A DNA stretch of 56,338 nt from Terriglobales bacterium (GCA_035457425.1 DATIBR010000099.1:1-56338); one strand, 5' to 3'. Positions 17,023 through 28,379 are shown, counted from the first letter of the stretch. The notes: generated by a model not told the origin, from the sequence alone. Numbers and translations: made by a program.

Positions 17023-18240
17023 ATGACGACCCTCCTCGAACAACACCTGCAAGCCGCCGAGTTGATAGACCTGGAAGATCGCTATGGCGCCCATAACTAC
17101 AAGCCGCTCGACGTGGTGCTAGCGCGCGCCGAGGGCGTCTGGGTCTACGACGTCGACGGCAAGCGCTACCTCGACTGTCTCGCCGCCTACTCCGCGGTGA
17201 ACCAAGGGCACTGCCATCCACGCATCCTCGAGGCGATGCTCGAGCAGGCGCACAAGGTCACGCTCACCTCGCGCGCCTTCCGCAACGACCAGCTCGGCCT
17301 GCTCTACGAAGACCTGCACCGGCTGACCGGTTTCGACATGGCGCTGCCCATGAACACCGGCGCCGAAGCCGTGGAAACGGCGGTCAAGGCCGCGCGCAAG
17401 TGGGGATACAAGGGGAAGGGCATCCCCGACGGCCAGGCGGAGATCATCGTCTGCGCGAACAACTTCCACGGGCGCACCACGACCATCGTGAGCTTCTCGA
17501 CCGACGAGCAGTATCGCGACGGTTTCGGCCCATTCACGCCCGGCTTCAGAGTCATTCCGTTCGGTGACGCCGAAGCTTTGCGCGCCGCCATCACGCCGAA
17601 CACCTGCGCGTTCCTGGTGGAGCCCATCCAGGGCGAGGCAGGCATCCTGATCCCGCCGCGCGGCTTTCTCGCGGAAGCGGCGCGCCTCTGCCGCGAAAAC
17701 AACGTGCTGCTGATGTGCGACGAGATCCAGTCGGGCCTCGGCCGCACCGGCAAGCTCTTCGCCTACATGCACGAGGGCATCCGGCCCGACCTGCTCATCG
17801 TCGGCAAGGCGCTTGCCGGCGGATTCTATCCCGTGTCGGCCGTGCTGGCGTCGAAGGAGATCCTCGGCGTCTTCCATCCCGGCGACCACGGCTCCACGTT
17901 CGGCGGCAATCCGCTTGGCTGCGCCGTCGCGCGCGCCGCGCTGCGCGTGCTTGTCGAAGAAAGGATGGTCGAACGCTCCGCGGAGCTGGGCGCTTACTTC
18001 CTCGAGCGGCTGCGCACGCTGCGCAGTCCCGACCTCAAGGAAGTCCGCGGCATCGGCCTGTGGATCGGCCTGGAGATGAACAGCGCGGCGCGGCCCTACT
18101 GCGAGCGCCTGAAGGACCAGGGCGTGCTGTGCAAGGAGACGCACGACCGCGTCATCCGCATCGCGCCGCCGCTGGTCATCACCCGCACCGAGATCGACTG
18201 GGCGTTCGCGTGCATTCGCCGCGTCATCGAAAGCACCTGA
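17023..18240 (+). CDS. rocD: Ornithine--oxo-acid aminotransferase
   Basis: A 405-residue class III PLP aminotransferase. It converts ornithine to glutamate-5-semialdehyde. The start [18 protein letters not shown] is diagnostic for the ornithine family; [56 protein letters not shown] and [16 protein letters not shown] (PLP lysine) follow, then the phosphate loop [12 protein letters not shown]. Typical length. It closes the operon, 5 bases after the preceding stop, with AAGGATTAGGAA as ribosome binding region. Together with OTC and carbamate kinase it completes conversion of citrulline to semialdehyde, ATP, ammonia and CO2. Confidence 0.93.
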   Translation: MTTLLEQHLQAAELIDLEDRYGAHNYKPLDVVLARAEGVWVYDVDGKRYLDCLAAYSAVNQGHCHPRILEAMLEQAHKVTLTSRAFRNDQLGLLYEDLHRLTGFDMALPMNTGAEAVETAVKAARKWGYKGKGIPDGQAEIIVCANNFHGRTTTIVSFSTDEQYRDGFGPFTPGFRVIPFGDAEALRAAITPNTCAFLVEPIQGEAGILIPPRGFLAEAARLCRENNVLLMCDEIQSGLGRTGKLFAYMHEGIRPDLLIVGKALAGGFYPVSAVLASKEILGVFHPGDHGSTFGGNPLGCAVARAALRVLVEERMVERSAELGAYFLERLRTLRSPDLKEVRGIGLWIGLEMNSAARPYCERLKDQGVLCKETHDRVIRIAPPLVITRTEIDWAFACIRRVIEST

Positions 18241-18265
18241 CCCCAAGCGCCTTCTCGTCTCGCAG

Positions 18266-18281
18266 TGTGATAGCGGTCACA
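18266..18281. promoter_or_regulatory. Perfect CRP-type palindrome TGTGA-N6-TCACA
   Basis: TGTGA (18266-18270), six bases, TCACA (18277-18281). This equals the core consensus of the E. coli cAMP receptor protein site. It sits 70 bases before the flavoprotein/cNMP-binding/SRPBCC operon. No CRP-like gene with a helix-turn-helix is encoded in this window. Confidence 0.5.
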
Positions 18282-18351
18282 GACTTCCGTCGCGCCGGGC
18301 CCCACGATGCCGCACGACGCTCGCGCAGCATGCGGACGTAAGGGAGGGTTC

Positions 18352-19737
18352 ATGTTTCCCGACGGCTCCGCACCAGCACCCGATACGCCTCGGCTGGAGA
18401 ATGGATCGCGAGTGGCCGTGATCGGCGGCGGCCCGGCCGGTTCGTTCTTCAGTTACTTCCTGCTGCAGACCGCGACCCGAGTGGGCCTCGGACTCACAGT
18501 CGATATCTATGAACCGCGCGACTTCCACGTCAGTGGTCCCGCCGGCTGCAACATGTGTGGTGGCGTGATCTCCGAGACGCTGGTGCAACATCTTGCGACC
18601 GAGGGCATCACGCTGCCCGAGACCGTGGTCGAGCGCGGCATCGACTGCTACGCGCTCCACCTGGACGTAGGCAGCGTGCGCATCGAGACCCCGCTGCACG
18701 AGAAACGGATCGCGGCGGTGCATCGCGGCGCGGGGCCGCGCGGCATCGCGTCGCCCAACCCTTGCGGGTTCGACGCCTTCCTCCTGGCGCTGGCGCAGTC
18801 GCACGGCGCGCGCCACCTCCGCCAGCGCGTTGAGAGCGTGAATCGGGCGGAGGGGAAGCCGCTGGTGCGGGCGCAGGGAGGCGCTTCCGCGACCTACGAC
18901 CTGGTCGCCATCGCCACCGGCGTCAATGGGCCGAGCGCCAAGCTGGTGCAGTCGCTCGGCCTGCCCTATCGCGAGCCGCCGAGCACCAAGACCTACATCT
19001 GCGAGTTTCTGCTGGGACGGGAGACCGTGCAGGCGACACTCGGCTCGGCGATGCACGTGTTCCTTCCGCACCTGCCGCGGCTGGAGTTCGCCGCTATCAT
19101 CCCGAAAGGCGAATTCGCCACGCTGTGCGTGCTCGGTCACGACATCGACAAAGCGATCATCCGCGAGTTCCTCGAGCTGCCCGAAGTGCGCGCATGCATG
19201 CCGCCGGGATGGGAGCCGCCGGTGGACCTCTGCCACTGCTCGCCGCGCATCAGCACCGGGCCGGCGCTGATCCCTTACGCCGACCGCCTGGTCTTCGTGG
19301 GCGACTGCGGCACCACGCGTCTCTATAAGGATGGCCTCGGCGCCGCCTATCGCACCGCCAAGGCAGCCGCCAAGACGGCCATCTTCCACGGCGTCGGGGC
19401 GCGCGATTTCCAGCAGCATTTCGAGCCCACGTGCAACTCCATCGCCCATGACAACTGGCTCGGCCGCCTGGTCTTCGTGGTGACGCGCGTCATCCAGCAC
19501 AATCGTCTGCTGCGGCGCGGCCTCTGGCGCATGGTGTCGCGTGAGCAGGGCGTCAGCGGAGCGGAACGCCGCATGAGCATCGTGCTCTGGGACACCTTTA
19601 CCGGGAGTGCGCCCTACCGCGAGGTCGTGCTGCGGACGCTGCACCCCCGCTTCCTGCTGCGCTTCCTGTGGGAGATCGCGGCGGCCGGTTTCGAACGGTC
19701 CACCGATTGGAGGACTCATGCCAGCCATGCTCGGTAA
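18352..19737 (+). CDS. FAD-dependent oxidoreductase, geranylgeranyl-reductase-like
   Basis: A 461-residue flavoprotein. VAVIGGGPAGSFFSYFLL near residue 20 is the FAD dinucleotide-binding loop, followed by VDIYEPRDF, a cysteine cluster GCNMCGGV, ASPNPCGFDAF, the second motif AIATGVNG, and the late FVGDCGTTRLYKDGLGAA that contacts FAD. The layout matches the geranylgeranyl reductase/PHBH superfamily of cytoplasmic or membrane-edge reductases; substrate unknown. The C-terminal about 120 residues look amphipathic and basic, suggesting membrane contact. Start chosen at ATG 18352 behind GGGAGGG. The next gene begins 20 bases before this stop, so the genes are coupled. Confidence 0.7.
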   Translation: MFPDGSAPAPDTPRLENGSRVAVIGGGPAGSFFSYFLLQTATRVGLGLTVDIYEPRDFHVSGPAGCNMCGGVISETLVQHLATEGITLPETVVERGIDCYALHLDVGSVRIETPLHEKRIAAVHRGAGPRGIASPNPCGFDAFLLALAQSHGARHLRQRVESVNRAEGKPLVRAQGGASATYDLVAIATGVNGPSAKLVQSLGLPYREPPSTKTYICEFLLGRETVQATLGSAMHVFLPHLPRLEFAAIIPKGEFATLCVLGHDIDKAIIREFLELPEVRACMPPGWEPPVDLCHCSPRISTGPALIPYADRLVFVGDCGTTRLYKDGLGAAYRTAKAAAKTAIFHGVGARDFQQHFEPTCNSIAHDNWLGRLVFVVTRVIQHNRLLRRGLWRMVSREQGVSGAERRMSIVLWDTFTGSAPYREVVLRTLHPRFLLRFLWEIAAAGFERSTDWRTHASHAR

Positions 19738-20131
19738 GCTCTACCGCGACGGCGAATACATCATCCGCCAGGGTGAGACCGGCGACTGCATGTACGTGTT
19801 GCAGTCGGGCGAGGTCGAGGTCGTGCGCCGGGACGGCGGCCGCGAGTACTGCCTTGCCGTGCTGGGCGCGGGCGAGTTCTTCGGCGAGATGGCGCTGGTG
19901 GAACGCGACGTCCGCGTCGCCAGCGTCCGTGCCCTGGGCGACGCCCAGGTGCTCACGCTCGACAAGTCCAGCTTCCTGCGCCAGGTGCACCAGGACCCCT
20001 CGCTCGCCTTCCGCCTGCTGGAGAAGATGTCGGAGCGCATCCGCCATCTCAACGAGCGCCTCGTCAACATGAGCAGTTCACTCCTCGAAGACCTCGAAAG
20101 GGAACATGCCACAGTTGATCGTCCGCACTGA
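19718..20131 (+). CDS. Stand-alone cyclic-nucleotide-binding domain protein
   Basis: A 137-residue protein consisting of one cNMP-binding barrel: YRDGEYIIRQGETGDCMYVL, SGEVEVVRRDG, then the phosphate-binding cassette GEFFGEMALVERDVRVASV, where Arg of the family RxA motif is replaced by RVA. A final helix (LAFRLLEKMSERIRHLNERL) follows, but there is no DNA-binding domain. It probably acts as a regulatory subunit of a partner protein, perhaps the flavoprotein encoded upstream, which it overlaps by 20 bases. TTGGAGGAC precedes the ATG. Ligand identity (cAMP, cGMP or none) is not readable. Confidence 0.8.
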   Translation: MPAMLGKLYRDGEYIIRQGETGDCMYVLQSGEVEVVRRDGGREYCLAVLGAGEFFGEMALVERDVRVASVRALGDAQVLTLDKSSFLRQVHQDPSLAFRLLEKMSERIRHLNERLVNMSSSLLEDLEREHATVDRPH

Positions 20132-20624
20132 GGTGTTGATTCGCGCCCCGGCCCAGCGTATCTGGGATCTCATCCTGGACTTCGAGAACTACCCGCGGTG
20201 GAATCCTTCCATCCGGCGGGTCCGCGGCCACGCCCTCCCCGGCGAGCCCGCTGTCCTCTGGGTGCCGCTGTTCCCGTTCGGACCGTGCCTTCCCGTCCAC
20301 GTCATCTTTTTCGAGGTCGAGCCGCCGCTCCGGCTGCGCTGGATGGGGACTCTCCTTGTTCCCGCACTCTTCTGCGGCGATCATCGCTTCATCCTTAGCC
20401 CGGAGGAGGCGGGTACGATCCGGCTCATCCAAGAGGAGACGTTTCACGGCATGCTGGTGCCTTTGCTGGCGCCCTTGTTGCGCCGCCGCCTGGGGCGACT
20501 CTTCCATCAGACCTCGATGGTCTTCAAGCAGCTTGCCGAGTCGCGCGACCGGCCGGCCACGTTTCCGGTAAAAGTGGGAGGGCCCGGCGAAGGTCGTCTT
20601 CGGCCGGATTCGTCCGCCGGCTAA
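20106..20624 (+). CDS. SRPBCC (START/PYR-PYL-like) family protein
   Basis: A 172-residue protein with the SRPBCC helix-grip layout: TEVLIRAPAQRIWDLILDFENYPRWNPSI at the N-terminus, the central strand LRLRWMGTLL, FCGDHRFILSPEEAGTIRLIQEE, and a long C-terminal helix (residues 120-150). These proteins bind hydrophobic ligands or act as polyketide-cyclase-like enzymes. It overlaps the cNMP-binding gene by 26 bases and is the last gene of this three-gene unit. With a reductase resembling prenyl reductases next to it, a lipid or isoprenoid ligand is possible, but that is inference. Confidence 0.75.
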   Translation: MPQLIVRTEVLIRAPAQRIWDLILDFENYPRWNPSIRRVRGHALPGEPAVLWVPLFPFGPCLPVHVIFFEVEPPLRLRWMGTLLVPALFCGDHRFILSPEEAGTIRLIQEETFHGMLVPLLAPLLRRRLGRLFHQTSMVFKQLAESRDRPATFPVKVGGPGEGRLRPDSSAG

Positions 20625-20660
20625 GACCCGGGGTATGATGCCGCGGGAGCGAGCGACCGC

Positions 20661-22919
20661 TTGGCTACACCTGTTCTGAGCACTCCGAACCCGAGCCCGG
20701 CCGTAACCGTCAGCCGTAAGTCTGCAGCGACCCTCGCCGGCGACTTCTGGGGCGGCTTTGCGGCCATGCTGGTCGCGCTGCCCTCGGCCATCGCCTTCGG
20801 CGTGACCATCTTCGGTCCCTTGGGCGGCAGCTACGCCGCGCAAGGCGCGCTCGCCGGCATCCTCGGGACCGCGGCACTCGGCATCGTGGCAGCGGCGCTC
20901 GGCGGCACGAAGCGCCTCATCAGCGCGCCGTGCGCGCCCGCGGCCGCCGTGCTTTCCGCGCTCACCATCGAACTGGTGGCGAAGGGGACGCCGCCCGCGC
21001 AGATCGTCCTGATGCTCGCCGCGGTCGCGCTGCTCTGCGGCCTGTTCCAAGTCGTCTTCGGCCTCATCCGGCTCGGCACGCTCATCAAGTACATGCCCTA
21101 CCCGGTGGTCAGCGGATATCTGACCGGCGTCGGGCTCATCATCATCATCAGCCAGATCCCGAAGTTCCTCGGCGTCACCAGCGCTACCCGCTTCTGGGAC
21201 GCGGTCGGGCACCCGCACGCCTGGCGCTGGCAGAGCATCGCGGTCGGCGTGGTGACGATGGTCGTGATGGTGCTCGCGCCCAAGCTCACCAAGGCGATCC
21301 CCGCGGCCATCCTGGCGCTCGCCGCCGGGGTCGCGACGTATTTCGGCGTAGCGCTGGCAAACCGCTCGCTGCTCACCCTCGCCGGCAACAAGCTGGTCAT
21401 CGGGTCGCTGGGCGCGTCGGAAGCTGGCTTCTTCGACTCCATCGCGCTGCGCTGGCGCGCGGTCGGCGGGATGAGCATCGAGCAGCTCACGCTGCTGCTC
21501 GTTCCCGCGCTCACGCTCGCCGTTCTGCTCTCCATCGATACTCTGAAGACCTGCCTGGTCCTCGATACGCTGACGCGCAGCCGCCACGACTCCAATCGCG
21601 AGCTCGTCGGGCAGGGTCTGGGGAACGTGGCTTCGACGGTCGTCGGCGGCATCCCCGGCGCCGGCCAGATGGGCGCCACGCTCATCAACCTTTCCAGCGG
21701 CGGGCAGACGCGGCGCTCCGGCGTGCTCGAGGGCGCGCTTGCGGTGGTCGCGCTGCTGCTGCTCGGTCCGATGATCGCCTGGGTCCCGATCGCCGCCTTG
21801 GCCGGCATCCTGATCGTCGTCGGGGTGCGCATGTTCGATCGCAGCAGCCTGCGCCTGCTGCGCTCGCGCTCCACCATCCTCGACTTCCTCGTCATCCTGG
21901 CGGTCGTGGTGGTCGCCGAGACGGTGGGCCTGATCCCCGCGTCCGCGGTCGGCCTCGGCCTCGCCGTCCTGCTGTTCATGCGCGCGCAGATCGGCGGGCA
22001 CGTCGTCCGGCGCAAGCTCTTCGGCAACGAGATGTTCTCCAAGCAGGTGCGCCTGCCGGAAGAGTCCGCCATCCTGGAGCAGCGCGGCGACCGCACCGTC
22101 ATCTTCGAGCTGCAGGGCAGCCTGTTCTTCGGCACCGCCGACCAGCTTTACACCGCGCTCGAGCCCGAGCTGAAGAACGAGCGCCGCAAGTACTTCATCC
22201 TCGACATGCGCCGCGTGCAATCGGTGGACTTCACCGCCGCGCACATGCTCGAGAACATCGAGCACATCCTGCGCGAGCGCAACGGGTACCTCATCCTCAG
22301 CCATCTGCCGCTCAACGTCCCCACCGGGCAGGACATGGAAAGCTACTTCGGCCACGTGGGTCTCGCCCGCGAGGGCCGCCGTGTCATGACCTTCGGCCAC
22401 CGCGACGAGGCCCTGGAGTGGGTGGAAGACGACATCCTGCTCGAGGAGCGCGCGCTCGGGCGCGGCGACGAGTCGCCGCTCGACCTGCACGAGATCGCGC
22501 TGCTCAAGAAACGCAAGGAAGAGACCATCGCCGCGCTCGCCGGCTGCATGGATTCGCGCACCTACAAGGCGGGCGAGACCATCTTCACCCTCGGCCAGAA
22601 GGGCGATGAGCTGTTCCTCATCCGCCGCGGGATGGTCCGCATCATGCTCCCACTCAGCGGCCGCAGCCCGCACCACCTGGCGACCTTCCGGCGCGGCGAT
22701 TTCTTCGGCGAGATGGCCTTCCTCGACCAGGAGCCGCGCTCCGCCGACGCCGTCGCCGTCAGCCACACCGAGGTCTACGTCCTGTCGCGCGAGCGCTTCG
22801 ACCAGCTCGCCGGCGAGCACAAGAAGCTGGCCGCCGACCTGCTCGAAAGCCTGGCGCGGGCGCTCGCCATGCGGCTCCGCCACACCGACCGCGAGATCTG
22901 CACCCTGCAGGATTCCTAG
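20661..22919 (+). CDS. SulP-family anion transporter fused to STAS and cNMP-binding domains
   Basis: A 752-residue inner-membrane protein. Residues about 25-440 are the SulP/SLC26 transporter (LPSAIAFGVTIFGPLGGSYA, SAPCAPAAAVLSALT, PYPVVSGYLTGVGLIII, LSIDTLKTCLVLD, GGIPGAGQMGATLINLSSGG). Residues about 460-580 are a STAS domain (RTVIFELQGSLFFGTADQLY, FILDMRRVQSVDFTAAHML), and about 610-740 a cyclic-nucleotide-binding domain (YKAGETIFTLGQKGDELFLI, GDFFGEMAFLDQEPRSADAV). Substrate may be sulfate, bicarbonate or another anion. The C-terminal domain implies control by cyclic nucleotides, matching the cyclase encoded at 10.4 kb. A TTG start at 20661 behind GGGAG is proposed; nearby ATGs are out of frame. 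Confidence 0.85.
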   Translation: MATPVLSTPNPSPAVTVSRKSAATLAGDFWGGFAAMLVALPSAIAFGVTIFGPLGGSYAAQGALAGILGTAALGIVAAALGGTKRLISAPCAPAAAVLSALTIELVAKGTPPAQIVLMLAAVALLCGLFQVVFGLIRLGTLIKYMPYPVVSGYLTGVGLIIIISQIPKFLGVTSATRFWDAVGHPHAWRWQSIAVGVVTMVVMVLAPKLTKAIPAAILALAAGVATYFGVALANRSLLTLAGNKLVIGSLGASEAGFFDSIALRWRAVGGMSIEQLTLLLVPALTLAVLLSIDTLKTCLVLDTLTRSRHDSNRELVGQGLGNVASTVVGGIPGAGQMGATLINLSSGGQTRRSGVLEGALAVVALLLLGPMIAWVPIAALAGILIVVGVRMFDRSSLRLLRSRSTILDFLVILAVVVVAETVGLIPASAVGLGLAVLLFMRAQIGGHVVRRKLFGNEMFSKQVRLPEESAILEQRGDRTVIFELQGSLFFGTADQLYTALEPELKNERRKYFILDMRRVQSVDFTAAHMLENIEHILRERNGYLILSHLPLNVPTGQDMESYFGHVGLAREGRRVMTFGHRDEALEWVEDDILLEERALGRGDESPLDLHEIALLKKRKEETIAALAGCMDSRTYKAGETIFTLGQKGDELFLIRRGMVRIMLPLSGRSPHHLATFRRGDFFGEMAFLDQEPRSADAVAVSHTEVYVLSRERFDQLAGEHKKLAADLLESLARALAMRLRHTDREICTLQDS

Positions 22920-23085
22920 CTGCCCACCGAGTCTTTTCCCTGGGGCACGGGTCTAAGCAGGATGGGACTGGTGTCTGCGGTCCTATCGGGCGCGCTCGCC
23001 GTGCTGGTAGACTCAGCTGTTTCCTCATAGCATGTCGCTCCCACCGGGCCCACAGCGCATTCATCCGTCGGAAGGACAGCAAGGC

Positions 23086-24531
23086 GTGAAGCTCTCAAAG
23101 CGCACTCTATACATCCTCATCGCGATCGGCGTGGCCATCGTCATCCTGGCGGCCTTCTCGCTGCGGAGCCGCAACGACGTGCAGTACTTCACCAGCAGGG
23201 TCGAGAAGGGCGACGTGCGCCAGGTGGTGGAAGCGACCGGCACCATCAACGCCGTCACTACGGTCCAAGTCGGCTCGCAGGTCTCCGGCACCATCTACAA
23301 GCTCAACGCCGACTTCAACTCGCGCGTGAAGAAGGGCCAGGTGATCGCCGAGATCGACCCGGCCATCTTCCAGGGGAACGTGCTCCAGGCGCGCGCCGAC
23401 CTGGAGAACGCGCGCGCGAACCTGGCCGCCGCCCGGGCGAACCTGGAGAAGAGCAAGGCGACCGCGGCGCAATCGGCCGCCGAGTACCGGCGCACGCAGG
23501 CCCTGGTGCAGGAAGGCGTGCTGAGCCAGCAGCAGCTCGACGTGGCGCGCGCCGCGGCGGAATCGGGCGCGGCGCAGGTAAGCGCCGACCAATCCGCCGT
23601 CGCGCAGGCCCAGGCCCAGGTCTCGCAGAAGGCCGCGGCGCTCCAGGTCTCCGAGACGAATCTCCGCCACACCATCATCACCGCCCCGGTGGACGGCGTG
23701 GTGGTGGCGCGTAGCGTCGACGTCGGCCAGACCGTCGCCGCCTCATTGCAGGCGCCCACCCTCTTCACCATCGCGCAGGACCTGACCAAGATGCAGGTCT
23801 ACTCCAAGACCGACGAGAGCGACGTCGGCATGATCAAGGCCGGACAGCCCGTCAGCTTCAAGGTCGACGCCTTTCCCAACCAGACCTTTCGTGGACGCGT
23901 GGTGCAGGTCCGCATGAATCCCACCACCGTGCAGAACGTCGTCACCTACGACACCATCGTCGAGTTCGACAATCCGGAGATGAAGCTCTTCCCGGGCATG
24001 ACGGCGTACGTCTCCATCCCCGTCGCGCACGCCAGGGACGTGCTCAAGGTCCCGAACGGCGCGCTGCGGTTCAAGCCCGACATGAAGCCCGAGGAGATCC
24101 GCGCGCTCTACAAGAAGTACGGCATGGAAGAGATGGCGCGCGGCGGTGGCGGTAGCGACGCCGCGGGAGGTGGCGGCGGGCGGCGCGCGGGCACCGGCGG
24201 CGCAGGGGCAGGCAATCGGCGCGCCCGGCAAGACGCCGCGGCGGGCGAAACGCCCGGAGGCGGCACCACTGCCGCGGACCAGGCCGCCACGCACGGCGGC
24301 GACAGCATGACCGATATCAGCTCCGAGCGCGCCGTTGTCTGGAAGCTGCACAAGGACGGCACGCTCGAGCCCATCAAGCTGCGCACCGGTATCACCGACC
24401 GCACCGTCACCGCGGTGGTCGAAGTGTTCAAGGGCGAACTGAAGGAAGGCGACGAGGTCATCACCGGCTCTACTTCGGCGCGGGGCGGCCAGGCGCGCAT
24501 GCCGGGCGTGGGTGGGCCGCAGCGGCGGTAG
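23086..24531 (+). CDS. MacA-like periplasmic adaptor (HlyD/RND family)
   Basis: A 481-residue membrane fusion protein. One N-terminal membrane helix ([18 protein letters not shown]) precedes the biotinyl-lipoyl half ([21 protein letters not shown]), a long coiled-coil hairpin (residues about 100-190, [20 protein letters not shown]), the second lipoyl half ([20 protein letters not shown]) and the beta-barrel ([20 protein letters not shown]). Residues about 360-415 are an unusual Gly/Ala/Arg-rich insert inside the membrane-proximal domain. It links the MacB-type ABC transporter to an outer-membrane channel, which is not encoded here. GTG at 23086 behind GGAAGGA is preferred to the ATG at 23032, which would add a proline-rich extension. 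Confidence 0.87.
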   Translation: MKLSKRTLYILIAIGVAIVILAAFSLRSRNDVQYFTSRVEKGDVRQVVEATGTINAVTTVQVGSQVSGTIYKLNADFNSRVKKGQVIAEIDPAIFQGNVLQARADLENARANLAAARANLEKSKATAAQSAAEYRRTQALVQEGVLSQQQLDVARAAAESGAAQVSADQSAVAQAQAQVSQKAAALQVSETNLRHTIITAPVDGVVVARSVDVGQTVAASLQAPTLFTIAQDLTKMQVYSKTDESDVGMIKAGQPVSFKVDAFPNQTFRGRVVQVRMNPTTVQNVVTYDTIVEFDNPEMKLFPGMTAYVSIPVAHARDVLKVPNGALRFKPDMKPEEIRALYKKYGMEEMARGGGGSDAAGGGGGRRAGTGGAGAGNRRARQDAAAGETPGGGTTAADQAATHGGDSMTDISSERAVVWKLHKDGTLEPIKLRTGITDRTVTAVVEVFKGELKEGDEVITGSTSARGGQARMPGVGGPQRR

Positions 24532-24532
24532 C

Positions 24533-25318
<786 letters not shown>

Positions 25319-25319
25319 C

Positions 25320-26540
<1,221 letters not shown>

Positions 26541-26543
26541 GCG

Positions 26544-27722
26544 CTACGCCTGCCGCGTGAGTCGCTCCAGGCGGCCCGCGAACGCGTAGTGCAGCACCAG
26601 TCCGAGCGCCAGGCCGATGGCGTAACCGTACGGCAGCGCGACCGCGCTCAGACCGACGACCAGCACGATGGCGAACTGCCCGGCCGTTTGTGCCATGTCG
26701 CGGCACAGCAGCAACAGCGCGACCGCCTCGAACAGCAGCATGATTCCCAGCACCGGCTTCGGGAACAGCGGGATGATGCTCGCGAACCCCAGCGAGAAGA
26801 ACAGACCCAGCACCAGGTAGAACAGGCCGTAGATGATGACCGACCCGCCGGTGCGCGCGCCGAAGGTGTAGTGCCCGGCCATGCCGCCTGAGCCGTGGCA
26901 CGTCGGGACGCCGCCGAACCACGGGTTGATGAGGTTCATCGCGGCATAGGTCAGCCCGATCTTGCGGATGGTGAGCTTCTTTTCCGGGAAGAGGTCGGCG
27001 GTGATCTGCTTGGTCGCGAGGATGGAGTTGCCGAACGAGAGCGCGAGCTGCGGGATGGCCAGCAGATAGAACCCGACCCAGATGTCGCTTCGCGTGGGGA
27101 GGTTGAGCTGCGGCAGCGCGAATCCGAATCCCTGCCCGAGCAGCTTGGGGTCGACGCGCCATATCAGCGCGTAGACGAATCCGAGCGCCAACACGAACGG
27201 CGCCGGTGGCACGCGGCGGTTTCCCAGCAAGAGCAGGGTGATGACGAACGCGATGCCGGCGAGCATGAACCCGGCGCCGCCCTCCGCCGGCACGTAGTCC
27301 CGCAGCGCGAGCGTCGCGAGTTGCAGCCCCAGTCCGAACTGGATGCCGCGCACCACCGCCTTCGGCACCGCGTTCGCGGCCGCGCTCAGCAGGCCGGTCG
27401 CGGCCAGCACCAGCATGATCACGCCGATGGCCAGCCCCGCGCCGTACAGCGCCGCGCCGCTCGCCTTCTGCGTGATCACGATGACCGCCATCGCCTTCAG
27501 CGGCTGCGCCGGCATCGGGATGCCGTACAGTAAGCCCGTGAGGATCTGCATCGCGCCGAACATCGTGAGCACTCCGGCGGGGTTCAGTCCGGCGGCCAGG
27601 ATCATGCCGGCGATGAGCGGGAAGTCGGTCCCCATGTCGCCGAACGCCCCGGAGAACTCGTTGCGGTCGAACCGGATGCGCTCGCGGCGCGGCGTTTCCA
27701 GGGCTGGGGGTGCGGCGGCCAT
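26544..27722 (-). CDS. MOT1-like molybdate/sulfate transporter
   Basis: A 392-residue protein with about 11 membrane helices. The MOT1 motifs are clear: FSGAFGDMGTDFPLIAGM near the N-terminus, and GGVPTCHGSGGMAGHYTFG with ARTGGS in the middle. MOT1 proteins are distant SulP relatives without a STAS domain that take up molybdate; sulfate uptake is also possible. It converges with the MacB permease gene, whose stop is only three bases away, and is divergent from the next gene. Confidence 0.8.
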   Translation of the reverse strand: MAAAPPALETPRRERIRFDRNEFSGAFGDMGTDFPLIAGMILAAGLNPAGVLTMFGAMQILTGLLYGIPMPAQPLKAMAVIVITQKASGAALYGAGLAIGVIMLVLAATGLLSAAANAVPKAVVRGIQFGLGLQLATLALRDYVPAEGGAGFMLAGIAFVITLLLLGNRRVPPAPFVLALGFVYALIWRVDPKLLGQGFGFALPQLNLPTRSDIWVGFYLLAIPQLALSFGNSILATKQITADLFPEKKLTIRKIGLTYAAMNLINPWFGGVPTCHGSGGMAGHYTFGARTGGSVIIYGLFYLVLGLFFSLGFASIIPLFPKPVLGIMLLFEAVALLLLCRDMAQTAGQFAIVLVVGLSAVALPYGYAIGLALGLVLHYAFAGRLERLTRQA

Positions 27723-27812
27723 GACCCGCTATGGTCGCACAGCAGCCTCGAAGCCCGCATCTTTCCTGCCCGGCAAAGCAACGCTGCTGCCGCGCCGGGA
27801 CGTCCTACTAAT

Positions 27813-28379
27813 ATGCGTTCCCTAGCCATTTCCGGGGTGCTCTCTGCCTTGCTGCTGGTGTGCCCGGCGTTCGCCGCCGGCCCGGCAGGGAAGGAGAAGC
27901 CCGCCGACCCGGCGCTCGCCGCGTTCGAAGGTCGCCTCAACGACTTCCTGAAGCTGCGCGACGAAGCGGAGCGGGCGTCACCGCACATCGACGGCAAGAG
28001 CAAGCCGGAGGAGATCACCGCGCACCGCCGGCAGCTGGCCGAGGAGGTCCGGAAGCGCCGTCCGACCGCGCGCGTGGGCGACGTCTTCGGCGCGGAGCTG
28101 ACCGCGCGCATCGGCAAGGTGATGGCGGCGTACCTGGGGCGCCGCGCCAGCCCCGAGCGCCGCGCCGTTGAAGATGACAAGCCGGAGCAGATCGAAAAGA
28201 AGATCATGGTGAACGGCCCATACCCGGCGGACGGCCGCGCGATGATGCCGCCCGACATCCTGAGAGTCCTGCCGCGTCTCCCCGACGGCCTCGAGTACCG
28301 CTTCGTGCAGGATGACCTGCTGCTGGTCGACACCCGCTCGCAGCTCGTCATCGACCTCGTCCCGAGAGCGCTGCCGTGA
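27813..28379 (+). CDS. Secreted hypothetical protein
   Basis: A 188-residue protein I cannot assign. MRSLAISGVLSALLLVCPAFAAG is a signal peptide. The mature part has a helical segment (FEGRLNDFLKLRDEAERASP), a basic region, and ends with YRFVQDDLLLVDTRSQLVIDLVPRAL, a strand pattern often seen at the end of small periplasmic proteins. Its stop overlaps the start of the metallophosphoesterase gene (GTGA), so the two are co-translated and likely work together. Confidence 0.65.
   Translation: MRSLAISGVLSALLLVCPAFAAGPAGKEKPADPALAAFEGRLNDFLKLRDEAERASPHIDGKSKPEEITAHRRQLAEEVRKRRPTARVGDVFGAELTARIGKVMAAYLGRRASPERRAVEDDKPEQIEKKIMVNGPYPADGRAMMPPDILRVLPRLPDGLEYRFVQDDLLLVDTRSQLVIDLVPRALP

Noticed and set aside
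20064-22883. Very long open frame on the strand opposite the SulP gene
   Set aside because: A shadow produced by high GC at third positions; the protein is compositionally odd (Arg/Gln/His/Asp-rich) and the plus strand has a full SulP family protein.
27806-27812. TACTAAT directly before the ATG at 27813
   Set aside because: Too close to the start codon to be its -10; the transcript would start inside the gene.
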